From: Aurelia coerulea
Taxonomy: Eukaryota > Cnidaria > Scyphozoa > Semaeostomeae > Ulmaridae
Assembly (NCBI GenBank): GCA_039566865.1
Contig: CM076958.1
Span: forward strand, 7,788,501-7,852,500
Direction: 5' to 3'
DNA: 64,000 nt
This document shows, one piece after another, positions 1 to 13,306 of the stretch; position 1 is the first letter of the stretch, and each line of letters starts with the position of its first letter. The position numbers were made by a program, and so were the translations under genes. The notes beneath the pieces are model-generated. The model did no database searches, was not told the origin of the DNA, and saw nothing but the letters and a program-made list of their open reading frames with translations.

Positions 1-1159
1 TGCACTCATCGTTCTTTTAACCTTTAGTTCTGCCAGTTACTTCTTTTAAGGCACTATATTAGTGCTGCAGCAATCGTTCTTGAAAACATTGCTATAGACA
101 TTAGTTTTTTCGTTCGTCTGAATTTAGCTTTACTGCATAAACAAACATCGAGTAATTAAAAGTTTATTTTCTCAAAGAAAACAAATTATAAACACAAAAA
201 AGGTGGATTAACGTACTTTAGTAGCTAAAATTTATATTATAAACAGTATTGGACTCATCGTTCTTTAAAACATTAGTTTTGCCAGTTACTTCTTTTATAA
301 CACTATATTAGTGCTGCAGCAACCATTCTTGGAAACATTACTATAGACAATAGTTTTTTCATTAGTCTTATTTTACCTTCACTGCATGAACAAACATCGA
401 GTAATTAAAAGTTTATTTTCTCAAAGAAAACAAATTATAAACACAAAAAAGGTGGATTAACGTACCTTAGTAGCTAAAATTTATAATATAAACAGTATTG
501 CACTCATCAAGCTTTAAAACTTTAGTTCTACCAGTAACTTTCTTCTAGTACTATATTAGTGCTTCAGCAACCATTTATGGAAACATTACTACACACAATA
601 GTTTTTTCTTCAGTCTCATTTTAGCTTTACTGCATAAACAAACATCGAGTAATTAAATGTTTATTTTCGCATACAAAACAAATTATAAACACAAAAAGGG
701 TGGATTAACGTACTTTAGTAGCTAAAATTTATATTATAAACAGTGCTGCACTCATCAAGCTTTAAAACTTTAGTTCTACCGGTAACTTCTTTATAGTACT
801 ATATTAATGCTTCAGCAACCTTTTTTGGAAACATTACCATACACAATAGTTTTTCTTTTGTCTCATTTTACCTTCATTGCATGAACAAACATCGATTAAA
901 TAAATGTTTATTTTCTCAAAGAAAACAATAGTAAAACACAAAAAGGGTTGATTAACGTACTTTAATAGCTACAATTTATATTATAAAGAGTATTGCACTC
1001 ATCGTTCTTTTAACCTTTAGTTCTCCCAGTTACTTCTTTTAAGGCACTATATTAGTGCTGCAGCAATCGTTCTTGAAAACATTGCTATAGACATTAGTTT
1101 TTTTGTTCGTCTAAATTTAGCTTTACTGCATAAACAAACATCAATTAATTAAACGTTTA

Positions 1160-1174
1160 TTTTCTCAAAGAAAA
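1160..1174. repeat. Monomer dyad, example 1 (TTTTCT-CAA-AGAAAA)
   Basis: This is a perfect 6-bp inverted repeat around a 3-nt spacer, present in most monomers of the window. It lies inside a larger imperfect dyad, GTTTAT...ATAAAC. It is listed once as an example of a position repeated throughout the array. A role as a non-B DNA or protein-recognition site is inference only. Confidence 0.7.
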
Positions 1175-1291
1175 CAAATAATAAACACAAAAAGTGTGGA
1201 TTAACGTACTTTAGTTGCTAAAATTTATATTATAAAGAGTATTGCACTCATCGTTCTTCAAAACTTTAGTTCTGCAAGTTACTTCGTTTAT

Positions 1292-1308
1292 AGCACTATA
1301 TTAGTGCT
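1292..1308. repeat. Monomer dyad, example 2 (AGCACTA-TAT-TAGTGCT)
   Basis: This is a perfect 7-bp inverted repeat with a 3-nt centre, carried by most class A monomers. Variant centres (TAG, TAC, TTT, CAT) keep the GCACTA/TAGTGC arms. Class B monomers have AGTACTA on the left arm, which breaks one pair, and some have TAATGCT or CAGTGCT on the right arm. One example is listed. Confidence 0.7.
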
Positions 1309-1458
1309 TCAGCAACAATTTTTGGAAACATTACTATACACAATAGTTTTTTCTTCAGTCTCATTTTAGCTTTACTGCATTAAAAAACATAGAGTAATTA
1401 AATATTTATTTTCGCAAAGAAATCAAAATATAAACACAAAAAATGGATATTAACGTAC

Positions 1459-1471
1459 TTTAGTAGCTAAA
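1459..1471. repeat. Monomer dyad, example 3 (TTTAG-TAG-CTAAA)
   Basis: This is a perfect 5-bp inverted repeat with a 3-nt centre, found just upstream of the conserved AAATTTATATTATAAA stretch in most monomers. It is frequently altered in class B, where TTTAATAGCTACAA replaces it. One example is listed. Confidence 0.6.
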
Positions 1472-3359
1472 ATTTATATTTTAAAGATTATTGCACTCTT
1501 CGTTCTTTTAAACTTTAGTTCTGCCAGTTACTTCTTTTATAGCACTATACTAGTGCTGCAGCAACAATTCTTGGAAACATTTCAATAGAAATTAGTTTTT
1601 TCTTTAGTCTCATTTTAGCTTTACTGCATAAACTGACATCGATTAATTAAATGTTTATTTTCCCAAAGGAAATGAGATATAAAATCCAAAAGTGGGGATT
1701 AACGTACTTTAGTAGCTAAAATTCATATTATAAACAGTATTGCACTCATCAAGCTTTAAAACTTTAGTTCTACCAGTAACTTCTTTCTAGTACAGTATCA
1801 GTGCTTCAGCAACCATTTTTGGAAACATTACTATACACAACAATGTTTTCTTTAGTTCCATTTTACCTTCACTGCATGAACAAACATCGATTAAATAAAT
1901 GTTCATTTTCTCAAAGAAAACAATAATAAAACACAAAAAGTATTGATTAACGTAACTTTAATAGCTACAATTTATATTATAAACAGTATTGCACTCATCG
2001 TTCTTGGAACTTTAGTTCTGTCTTTAACTTCTTTTATAGCACTATTTTAGTGCTGCAACAACCATTCTTGGAAACATTATTATAGATATTAGTTTTCTTT
2101 TAGTATCATTTTACTTTTACTGCATAAACAAACATCGATTAACTAAAAGTTTATTTTCTCAAAAAAAAACATAATATAAAAACAAAAAATTGTAAATTAA
2201 CGTACTATAGTAGCTACAATTTATATTATAAAGAGTATTGCACTCATCGTTCTTCAAAACTTTAGTTCTACCAGTAACTTCTTTCTAGTACTATATTAAT
2301 GCTTCAGCAACCTTTTTTGGAAACATTACCATACACAATAGTTTTTTCTTTAGTCTCATTTTACCTTCACTGCATGAACAAAAATCGATTAAATAAATTT
2401 TAATTTTCTCAAAGAAAACAAAATATAGACACAAAAAAAGGGGATTAACATACTTTAGTAGCTAAAATTTATATTATAAAGAGTATTGGACTCATCGTTC
2501 TTTAAAATTTTAGTTTTGCCAGTTACTTCTTTTATAGCACTATATTAGTCCTGCAGCAACCATTCTTGGAAACATTACTATAGACATTAGTTTTTTCGTT
2601 CGTCTAAATTTAGCTTTACTGCATAAACAAACATCGATTAATTAAAAGTTTATTTCCTCAAAGAAAACAAAATATAAACACAAAAAGGGTGGATTAAGGT
2701 CTTTTAGTGGCTAAAATTTATATTATAAACAGAATTGCTCTCATCAAGCTTTAAAACTTTAGTTCTACCAGTAACTTCTTTCTAGTACTATATCAGTGCT
2801 TCAGCAACCATTTTTGGAAAGATTACTATACACAACAATTTTTTCTTTAGTTCCATTTTACCTTCACTGCATGAACAAACATCGATTAAATAAATGTTCA
2901 TTTTCTCAAAAAAAACAATATTAAAACACAAAAAGTATTGATTAACGTACTTTAATAGCTACAATTTATATTATAAATAGTATTGCACTCATCGTTCTTT
3001 AAAACTTTAATTCTACCAGTTACTTCTTTCATAGATTTATATTAGTGCCGCTGCAGCCATTCTTGGAAAAATTACTTAAGACATTAGTTTTTTCTTTAGT
3101 TTCGATTTAGCTTTACTCAAAAGCAAACATTGGTTAATTAAAAGTTTATTTTCTCAAAGAAATAAAAATATAAACACAAAAAGTGTGGAAAAACTTACTT
3201 TAGTAGCTATAATTTATATTATAAAGAGTATTGCACTCATCGTTCCTTACAACTTTAGTTCTGCCATTTACTTCTTTTATAGCACTATATTAGTGCTGCA
3301 GCAACCTTATTTTTAATTGCATTTTAGCTTTACTGCATCAGCAAATATTGATTAATTAT

Positions 3360-3724
3360 GATAGCGAGGTTGGCTCAGTGGTTAAGGCGTCGGACTCACA
3401 ACCGCAAGGTCGTGGGTTCGAATCCCACCAGGGTCATACTTGCTGCGAAAGTGTGAGGAGAGCTGCTAACTCTCTGTAATTCCAGCCAAAGGCAATAGGA
3501 ATCACGAGGTGTGGTCACATCGAGAGGAAGGACCGGGGTCGCCCTGATGGGCCCCCCCCTGCGCCAAGCGCAGAAACCCATACCTTGCGAGAATAGCAAG
3601 TGTATGTGCCTAAAAAGTGAAAGGTTATGTATAACCCGTGTCCCCTGCTGGAAACAAGTCATCTCGAGACTTTCGCAGGCTAGGCACGTTAAATACAAAT
3701 ACTCACTCACTCACTCACTCACTC
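3360..3724 (+). mobile_element. tRNA-derived SINE, copy 1
   Basis: This 365-bp element has a GC content clearly higher than the satellite around it. Its first 75 bp or so resemble a tRNA. They hold an A-box-like TGGCTCAGTGG (3371-3381), a perfect T arm GTGGG/TTCGAAT/CCCAC (3412-3428) with B box GGTTCGAATCC, and a degenerate anticodon arm around CTCACAA. The acceptor ends do not pair, so it is not a working tRNA gene. A tRNA-unrelated body follows, ending in six ACTC units (3701-3724). Tails of this kind are typical of SINEs mobilised by LINEs with microsatellite 3' ends, which argues against the poly(A) LINE at 51-55 kb as its partner. Flanking duplication is at most ATG (3358-3360 and 3725-3727). 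It sits in the short-variant monomer. I do not recognise the named SINE family. Confidence 0.85.
3371..3425 (+). promoter_or_regulatory. RNA polymerase III internal promoter (A and B boxes) of SINE copy 1
   Basis: The A box TGGCTCAGTGG (3371-3381) and B box GGTTCGAATCC (3415-3425) both match the type 2 pol III consensus, with tRNA-like spacing of 33 bp between them. This copy is therefore potentially transcribable from the plus strand. No clear T-run terminator occurs before the satellite resumes, so any transcript would read into satellite sequence. Confidence 0.75.
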
Positions 3725-6700
3725 ATGTTTATTTTCTCAACGAAAACAAAATAAAAACACAAAAATTGTTCATTAACTTACTTTAGTAGCTACAATTTAT
3801 ATTATAAAGAGCATTGCACTCATCGTTCTTCGAACTTTAGTGCTGCCTTTTACTTCTTTTATAGCACTATTTTAGTGCTGCAACAACCATTCTTGGAAAC
3901 ATTATTATAGACATTAGTTTTCTTTTAGTATCATTTTACTTTTACTGCATCAACAAACATCGATTAACTAAATGTTTATTTCTCAAAAAAAAACATAATA
4001 TAAAAACAAAAAATTGTAGATTAACGTACTTTAGTAGCTACAATTTATATTATAAAGAGTATTGCACTCGTCGTTCTTCAAAACTTTAGTTCTACCAGTA
4101 ACTTCTTTTATAGCACTATAGTAGTGCCGCAGCAGCCATTCTTGAAAAAATTACTTAAGACATTAGTTTTTTCTTTGGTCTCATTTTACCTTTACTGCGT
4201 AAACAAACGTCGATTAATAAAAAGTTTATTTTCTCAAAGAAAAAAAATTATAAAAACAAAAATTCTAGATTAACATACTAAAACTCATATTATAAACAGT
4301 ATTGCACTCATCAAGCTTTAAAACTTTTGTTCTACCAGTAACTTCTTTCTAGTACTATATTAGTGCTTCAGCAACCTTTTTTGGAAACATTACCCTACAC
4401 AATAGTTTAGTCTTTAGTCTAATTTTACCTTCACTGCATGAGCAAACATCGATTATATAAATGTTTATTTTCTCAAAGAAAACAAAATATAAACACAAAA
4501 AATTGGGATTAACGTACTTTACACGCTAAAATTTTCTTTTATAAAGAGTATTGGACTCTTCGTTCCTTTAAACTTTAGTTCTGCCAGTTACTTCTTTTAT
4601 AGCACTATATTAGTGCTGCAGCAACCTTATTTTTAATTGCATTTTAGCTTTACTGCATCAGCAAACATTGATTAATTATTATGTTTATTTTCTCGACGAA
4701 AACAAAATAAAAACACAAAAATTGTTGATTAACTTACTTTAGTAGCTACAATTTATATTATAAACAGTATTGCACTCATCGTTCTTGGAACTTTAGTTCT
4801 GCCTTTAACTTTTTTTATAGCACTATTTTAGTGCTGCAACAACCATTCTTGGAAACATTATTATAGATATTAGTTTTCTTATAGTATCATTTTACTTTTA
4901 CTGCATAAACAAACATCGATTAACTAAAAGTTTATTTTCTCAAAAAAAACATAGTATAAAAACAAAAAATTGTAAATTAACGTACTTTAGTAGCTACAAT
5001 TTATATTATAAAGAGTATTGCACTCTTCGTTCTTCTAAACTTTAGTTCTGCCAGTTACTTCTTTCTAGTACGATATTAGTGCTTCAGTAAACATTTTTGG
5101 AAACATTACAATACACACTAGTTTTTTCTTCAGTCTCATTTTAGCTTTACTGCATTAAAAAACATAGAGTAATTAAATATTTATTTTCGCAAAGAAATCA
5201 AAATATAAACACAAAAAATGGATATTAACGTACTTTAGTAGCTAAAATTTATATTATAAAGAGTATTGGACTCATCGTTCTTTAAAACTTTAGTTTTGCC
5301 AGTTAGTTCTTTTATAGCACAATATTAGTGCTGCAGCAACCTTATTTTTAATTGCATTTTAGCTTTACTGCATCAGCAAACATTGATTAATTATTATGTT
5401 TATTTTCTCGACGAAAACAAAATAAAAACACAAAAATTGTTGATTAACTTACTTTAGTAGCTACAATTTATATTATAAACAGTATTGCACTCATCGTTCT
5501 TGGAACTTTAGTTCTGCCTTTAACTTCTTTTATAGCACTATTTTAGTGCTGCAACAACCATTCTTGGAAACATTATTATAGATATTAGTTTTCTTATAGT
5601 ATCATTTTACTTTTACTGCATAAACAAACATCGATTAACTAAAAGTTTATTTTCTCAAAAAAAACATAGTATAAAAACAAAAAATTGTAGATTAACGTAC
5701 TTTAGTAGCTACAATTTATATTATAAAGAGTATTGCACTCGTCGTTCTTCAAAACTTTAGTTCTACCAGTAACTTCTTTATAGCACTATAGTAGTGCCGC
5801 AGCAGCCATTCTTGAAAAAGTTACTTAAGACATTAGTTTTTTCTTTGGTCTCATTTTACCTTTACTGCGTAAACAAACGTCGATTAATAAAAAGTTTATT
5901 TTCTCAAAGAAAAAAAATTATAAAAACAAAAATTCTAGATTAACATACTAAAACTCATATTATAAACAGTATAGCACTCATCAAGCTTTAAAACTTTTCT
6001 TCTACCAGTAACTTCTTTCTAGTACTATATTAGTGCTTCAGCAACCTTTTTTGGAAACATTACCCTACACAATAGTTTAGTCTTTAGTCTAATTTTACCT
6101 TCACTGCATGAGCAAACATCGATTATATAAATATTTATTTTCTCAAAGAAAACAAAATATAAACACAAAAAATTGGGATTAACGTACTTTACACGCTAAA
6201 ATTTTCTTTTATAAAGAGTATTGGACTCTTCGTTCCTTTAAACTTTAGTTCTGCCAGTTACTTCTTTTATAGCACTATATTAGTGCTGCAGCAACCTTAT
6301 TTTTAATTGCATTTTAGCTTTACTGCATCAGCAAACATTGATTAATTATTATGTTTATTTTCTCGACGAAAACAAAATAAAAACACAAAAATTGTTGATT
6401 AACTTACTTTAGTAGCTACAATTTATATTATAAACAGTATTGCACTCATCGTTCTTGGAACTTTAGTTCTGCAAGTTACTTCGTTTATAGCACTATATTA
6501 GTGCTTCAGCAACAATTTTTGGAAACATTACTATACACAATAGTTTTTTCTTCAGTCTCATTTTAGCTTTACTGCATTAAAAAACATAGAGTAATTAAAT
6601 ATTTATTTTCGCAAAGAAATCAAAATATAAACACAAAAAATGGATATTAACGTACTTTAGTAGCTAAAATTTATATTATAAAGAGTATTGGACTCATCGT

Positions 6701-9700
6701 TCTTTAAAACTTTAGTTTTGCCAGTTAGTTCTTTTATAGCACAATATTAGTGCTGCAGCAACCTTATTTTTAATTGCATTTTAGCTTTACTGCATCAGCA
6801 AACATTGATTAATTATTATGTTTATTTTCTCGACGAAAACAAAATAAAAACACAAAAATTGTTGATTAACTTACTTTAGTAGCTACAATTTATATTATAA
6901 ACAGTATTGCACTCATCGTTCTTGGAACTTTAGTTCTGCCTTTAACTTCTTTTATAGCACTATTTTAGTGCTGCAACAACCATTCTTGGAAACATTATTA
7001 TAGATATTAGTTTTCTAATAGTATCATTTTACTTTTACTGCATAAACAAACATCGATTAACTAAAAGTTTATTTTCTCAAAAAAAACATAGTATAAAAAC
7101 AAAAAATTGTAGATTAACGTACTTTAGTAGCTACAATTTATATTATAAAGAGTATTGCACTCATCGTTCTTCAAAACTTTAGTTCTGCAAGTTACTTCGT
7201 TTATAGCACTATATTAGTGCTTCAGCAACAATTTTTGGAAACATTACTATACACAATAGTTTTTTCTTCAGTCTCATTTTAGCTTTACTGCATTAAAAAA
7301 CATAGAGTAATTAAATATTTATTTTCGCAAAGAAATCAAAATATAAACACAAAAAATGGATATTAACGTACTTTAGTAGCTAAAATTTATATTATAAAGA
7401 GTATTGGACTCATCGTTCTTTAAAACTTTAGTTTTGCCAGTTAGTTCTTTTATAGCACAATATTAGTGCTGCAGCAACCTTATTTTTAATTGCATTTTAG
7501 CTTTACTGCATCAGCAAACATTGATTAATTATTATGTTTATTTTCTCGACGAAAACAAAATAAAAACACAAAAATTGTTGATTAACTTACTTTAGTAGCT
7601 ACAATTTATATTATAAACAGTATTGCACTCATCGTTCTTGGAACTTTAGTTCTGCCTTTAACTTCTTTTATAGCACTATTTTAGTGCTGCAACAACCATT
7701 CTTGGAAACATTATTATAGATATTAGTTTTCTAATAGTATCATTTTACTTTTACTGCATAAACAAACATCGATTAACTAAAAGTTTATTTTCTCAAAAAA
7801 AACATAGTATAAAAACAAAAAATTGTAAATTAACTTACTTTAGTAGCTACAATTTATATTATAAACAGTATTGCACTCATCGTTCTTGGAACTTTAGTTC
7901 TGCCTTTAACTTCTTTTATAGCACTATTTTAGTGCTGCAACAACCATTCTTGGAAACATTATTATAGATATTAGTTTTCTTATAGTATCATTTTACTTTT
8001 ACTGAATAAACAAACATCGATTAATTAAAAGTTTATTTTCTCAAAGGAAACAAATTATAAACACAAAAAGTGTGGATTAACGTACTTTAGTAGCTAAAAT
8101 TCATATTATAAACAGTATTGCACTCATCAAGCTTTAAAACTTTAGTTCTACCAGTAACTTCTATCTAGTACTATATTAGTGCTTCAGCCACCATTTTTGG
8201 AAACATTACCATACACAATAGTTTTTTCTTTACTCTCATTTTACCTTCAATGCATGAACAAAAATCAATTAAATAAATGTTTATTTTCTCAAAGAAAACA
8301 AAATTAAAACACAGAAAGGGTTGATTAACGTACTTTAATAGCTACAATTTATATTTTAAAGATTATTGCACTCTTCGTTCTTTTAAACTTTAGTTCTGCC
8401 AGTTACTTCTTTTATAGCACTATACTAGTGCTGCAGCAACAATTCTTGGAAACATTTCAATAGAAATTAGTTTTTTCTTTAGTCTCATTTTAGCTTTACT
8501 GCATAAACTGACATCGATTAATTAAATGTTTATTTTCCCAAAGGAAATGAGATATAAAATCCAAAAGTGGGGATTAACGTACTTTAGTAGCTAAAATTCA
8601 TATTATAAACAGTATTGCACTCATCAAGCTTTAAAACTTTAGTTCTACCAGTAACTTCTTTCTAGTACAGTATCAGTGCTTCAGCAACCATTTTTGGAAA
8701 CATTACTATACACAACAATGTTTTCTTTAGTTCCATTTTACCTTCACTGCATGAACAAACATCGATTAAATAAATGTTCATTTTCTCAAAGAAAACAAAA
8801 TATAGACACAAAAAAAGGGGATTAACATACTTTAGCAGTTAGTTCTTTTATAGCACAATATTAGTGCTGCAGCAACCTTATTTTTAATTGCATTTTAGCT
8901 TTACTGCATCAGCAAACATTGATTAATTATTATGTTTATTTTCTCGACGAAAACAAAATAAAAACACAAAAATTGTTGATTAACTTACTTTAGTAGCTAC
9001 AATTTATATTATAAACAGTATTGCACTCATCGTTCTTGGAACTTTAGTTCTGCCTTTAACTTCTTTTATAGCACTATTTTAGTGCTGCAACAACCATTCT
9101 TGGAAACATTATTATAGATATTAGTTTTCTAATAGTATCATTTTACTTTTACTGCATAAACAAACATCGATTAACTAAAAGTTTATTTTCTCAAAAAAAA
9201 CATAGTATAAAAACAAAAAATTGTAGATTAACGTACTTTAGTAGCTACAATTTATATTATAAAGAGTATTGCACTCGTCGTTCTTCAAAACTTTAGTTCT
9301 ACCAGTAACTTCTTTTATAGCACTATAGTAGTGCCGCAGCAGCCATTCTTGAAAAAATTACTTAAGACATTAGTTTTTTCTTTGGTCTCATTTTACCTTT
9401 ACTGCGTAAACAAACGTCGATTAATAAAAAGTTTATTTTCTCAAAGAGAAAAAATTATAAAAACAAAAATTCTAGATTAACATACTAAAACTCATATTAT
9501 AAACAGTATTGCACTCATCAAGCTTTAAAACTTTTCTTCTACCAGTAACTTCTTTCTAGTACTATATTAGTGCTTCAGCAACCTTTTTTGGAAACATTAC
9601 CCTACACAATAGTTTAGTCTTTAGTCTAATTTTACCTTCACTGCATGAGCAAACATCGATTATATAAATATTTATTTTCTCAAAGAAAACAAAATATAAA

Positions 9701-12700
9701 CACAAAAAATTGGGATTAACGTACTTTACACGCTAAAATTTTCTTTTATAAAGAGTATTGGACTCTTCGTTCCTTTAAACTTTAGTTCTGCCAGTTACTT
9801 CTTTTATAGCACTATATTAGTGCTGCAGCAACCTTATTTTTAATTGCATTTTAGCTTTACTGCATCAGCAAACATTGATTAATTATTATGTTTATTTTCT
9901 CGACGAAAACAAAATAAAAACACAAAAATTGTTGATTAACTTACTTTAGTAGCTACAATTTATATTATAAACAGTATTGCACTCATCGTTCTTGGAACTT
10001 TAGTTCTGCCTTTAACTTCTTTTATAGCACTATTTTAGTGCTGCAACAACCATTCTTGGAAACATTATTATAGATATTAGTTTTCTTATAGTATCATTTT
10101 ACTTTTACTGCATAAACAAACATCGATTAACTAAAAGTTTATTTTCTCAAAAAAAACATAGTATAAAAACAAAAAATTGTAGATTAACGTACTTTAGTAG
10201 CTACAATTTATATTATAAAGAGTATTGCACTCATCGTTCTTCAAAACTTTAGTTCTGCAAGTTACTTCGTTTATAGCACTATATTAGTGCTTCAGCAACA
10301 ATTTTTGGAAACATTACTATACACAATAGTTTTTTCTTCAGTCTCATTTTAGCTTTACTGCATTAAAAAACATAGAGTAATTAAATATTTATTTTCGCAA
10401 AGAAATCAAAATATAAACACAAAAAATGGATATTAACGTACTTTAGTAGCTAAAATTTATATTATAAAGAGTATTGGACTCATCGTTCTTTAAAACTTTA
10501 GTTTTGCCAGTTAGTTCTTTTATAGCACAATATTAGTGCTGCAGCAACCTTATTTTTAATTGCATTTTAGCTTTACTGCATCAGCAAACATTGATTAATT
10601 ATTATGTTTATTTTCTCGACGAAAACAAAATAAAAACACAAAAATTGTTGATTAACTTACTTTAGTAGCTACAATTTATATTATAAACAGTATTGCACTC
10701 ATCGTTCTTGGAACTTTAGTTCTGCCTTTAACTTCTTTTATAGCACTATTTTAGTGCGGTGCAGCAACCATTCTTGGAAACATTATTATAGATATTAGTT
10801 TTCTTATAGTATCATTTTACTTTTACTGCATAAACAAACATCGATTAATTAAAAGTTTATTTTCTCAAAAAAAACATAGTATAAAAACAAAAAATTGTAA
10901 ATTAACTTACTTTAGTAGCTACAATTTATATTATAAACAGTATTGCACTCATCGTTCTTGGAACTTTAGTTCTGCCTTTAACTTCTTTTATAGCACTATT
11001 TTAGTGCTGCAACAACCATTCTTGGAAACATTATTATAGATATTAGTTTTCTTATAGTATCATTTTACTTTTACTGAATAAACAAACATCGATTAATTAA
11101 AAGTTTATTTTCTCAAAGGAAACAAATTATAAACACAAAAAGTGTGGATTAACGTACTTTAGTAGCTAAAATTCATATTATAAACAGTATTGCACTCATC
11201 AAGCTTTAAAACTTTAGTTCTACCAGTAACTTCTATCTAGTACTATATTAGTGCTTCAGCCCCCATTTTTAGAAACATTACCATACACAGTAGTTTTTTC
11301 TTTAGTCTCATTTTACCTTCACTGCATGAACAAAAATCAATTAAATAAATGTTTATTTTTTCAAAGAAAACAAAATTAAAACACAGAAAGGGTTGATTAA
11401 CGTACTTTAATAGCTACAATTTATATTTTAAAGATTATTGCACTCTTCGTTCTTTTAAACTTTAGTTCTGCCAGTTACTTCTTTTATAGCACTATACTAG
11501 TGCTGCAGCAACAATTCTTGGAAACATTTCAATAGAAATTAGTTTTTTCTTTAGTCTCATTTTAGCTTTACTGCATAAACTGACATCGATTAATTAAATG
11601 TTTATTTTCCCAAAGGAAATGAGATATAAAATCCAAAAGTGGGGATTAACGTACTTTAGTAGCTAAAATTCATATTATAAACAGTATTGCACTCATCAAG
11701 CTTTAAAACTTTAGTTCTACCAGTAACTTCTTTCTAGTACAGTATCAGTGCTTCAGCAACCATTTTTGGAAACATTACTATACACAACAATGTTTTCTTT
11801 AGTTCCATTTTACCTTCACTGCATGAACAAACATCGATTAAATAAATGTTCATTTTCTCAAAGAAAACAATAATAAAACACAAAAAGATTTGATTAACGT
11901 AACTTTAATAGCTACAATTTATATTATAAACAGTATTGCACTCATCGTTCTTGGAACTTTAGTTCTGTCTTTAACTTCTTTTATAGCACTATTTTAGTGC
12001 TGCAACAACCATTCTTGGAAACATTATTATAGATATTAGTTTTCTTTTAGTATCATTTTACTTTTACTGCATAAACAAACATCGATTAACTAAAAGTTTA
12101 TTTTCTCAAAAAAAAACATAATATAAAAACAAAAAATTGTAAATTAACGTACTATAGTAGCTACAATTTATATTATAAAGAGTATTGCACTCATCGTTCT
12201 TCAAAACTTTAGTTCTACCTGTAACTTCTTTCTAGTACTATATTAATGCTTCAGCAACCTTTTTTGGAAACATTACCATACACAATAGTTTTCTCTTTAG
12301 TCTCATTTTACCTTCACTGCATGAACAAAAATCGATTAAATAAATTTTAATTTTCTCAAAGAAAACATAATATAGACACAAAAAAAGGGGATTAACATAC
12401 TTTAGTAGCTAAAATTTATATTATAAAGAGTATTGGACTCATCGTTCTTTAAAATTTTAGTTTTGCCAGTTACTTCTTTTATAGCACTATATTAGTCCTG
12501 CAGCAACCATTCTTGGAAACATTACTATAGACATTAGTTTTTTCGTTCGTCTAAATTTAGCTTTACTGCATAAACAAACATCGATTAATTAAAAGTTTAT
12601 TTCCTCAAAGAAAACAAAATATAAACACAAAAAGGGTGGATTAAGGTCTTTTAGTGGCTAAAATTTATATTATAAACAGAATTGCTCTCATCAAGCTTTA

Positions 12701-13306
12701 AAACTTTAGTTCTACCAGTAACTTCTTTCTAGTACTATATCAGTGCTTCAGCAACCATTTTTGGAAAGATTACTATACACAACAATTTTTTCTTTAGTTC
12801 CATTTTACCTTCACTGCATGAACAAACATCGATTAAATAAATGTTCATTTTCTCAAAAAAAACAATATTAAAACACAAAAAGTATTGATTAACGTACTTT
12901 AATAGCTACAATTTATATTATAAATAGTATTGCACTCATCGTTCTTTAAAACTTTAATTCTACCAGTTACTTCTTTCATAGATTTATATTAGTGCCGCTG
13001 CAGCCATTCTTGGAAAAATTACTTAAGACATTAGTTTTTTCTTTAGTTTCGATTTAGCTTTACTCAAAAGCAAACATTGGTTAATTAAAAGTTTATTTTC
13101 TCAAAGAAATAAAAATATAAACACAAAAAGTGTGGAAAAACTTACTTTAGTAGCTATAATTTATATTATAAAGAGTATTGCACTCATCGTTCCTTACAAC
13201 TTTAGTTCTGCCAGTTACTTCTTTTATAGCACTATATTAGTGCTGCAGCAACCTTATTTTTAATTGCAATTTAGCTTTACTGCATCAGCAAACATTGATT
13301 AATTAT
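3725..13306 (+). repeat. Satellite array, segment 2
   Basis: This is continuous 248-bp-type satellite. The segment is enriched in a shortened monomer of about 219 bp, in which CAACC is followed by TTATTTTTAATTG in place of the usual 45-bp CATTCTTGGAAAC...TAGTCT stretch. Short monomers are seen near 4625, 5340, 6290, 6762, 7479, 8875, 9831, 10548 and 13254. Blocks of three to seven monomers are re-used at unequal spacings: the marker TTAGTTCTTTTATAGCACAA lies near 5305, 6726, 7443, 8840 and 10513. An out-of-phase deletion junction lies at about 8836. No genes are seen. Confidence 0.95.

Larger units (their letters stand above)
1..3359 (+). repeat. Satellite array, segment 1 (about 248-bp monomer)
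   Basis: Head-to-tail monomers start at the recurring word GCACTCATC at positions 2, 251, 500, 748, 995, 1244 and 1493, a period of 247-249 bp. Two classes alternate irregularly. Class A has CATCGTTCTTT, CTGCCAGTTAC, GCTGCAGC and TTAATTAAAAG. Class B has CATCAAGCTTT, CTACCAGTAAC, CTAGTACTATA, CACTGCATGAAC and TTAAATAAATG. Positions 1 to about 1040 recur near 16475, 19942, 32991 and (in part) 38681. The block from 1681 recurs at 11628. There is no coding potential, because stops are dense in every frame. The sequence is A+T-rich, roughly 70% by eye. Function is unknown; this organisation is typical of centromeric or pericentromeric satellites. Confidence 0.95.

Noticed and set aside
3360..3433. 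A functional tRNA gene
   Set aside because: The acceptor ends are not complementary and the anticodon stem has mismatches. Only the D-region/A box and T arm are preserved, and an unrelated body with an ACTC tail follows.
3396..3710. Minus-strand 104-codon frame ending VGFEPTTLRL (and 13462-13656), plus plus-strand frames at 3511-3786 and 13550-13732
   Set aside because: These are translations of the SINE. The GFEP word is the reverse complement of the pol III B box, a well-known source of false protein predictions.
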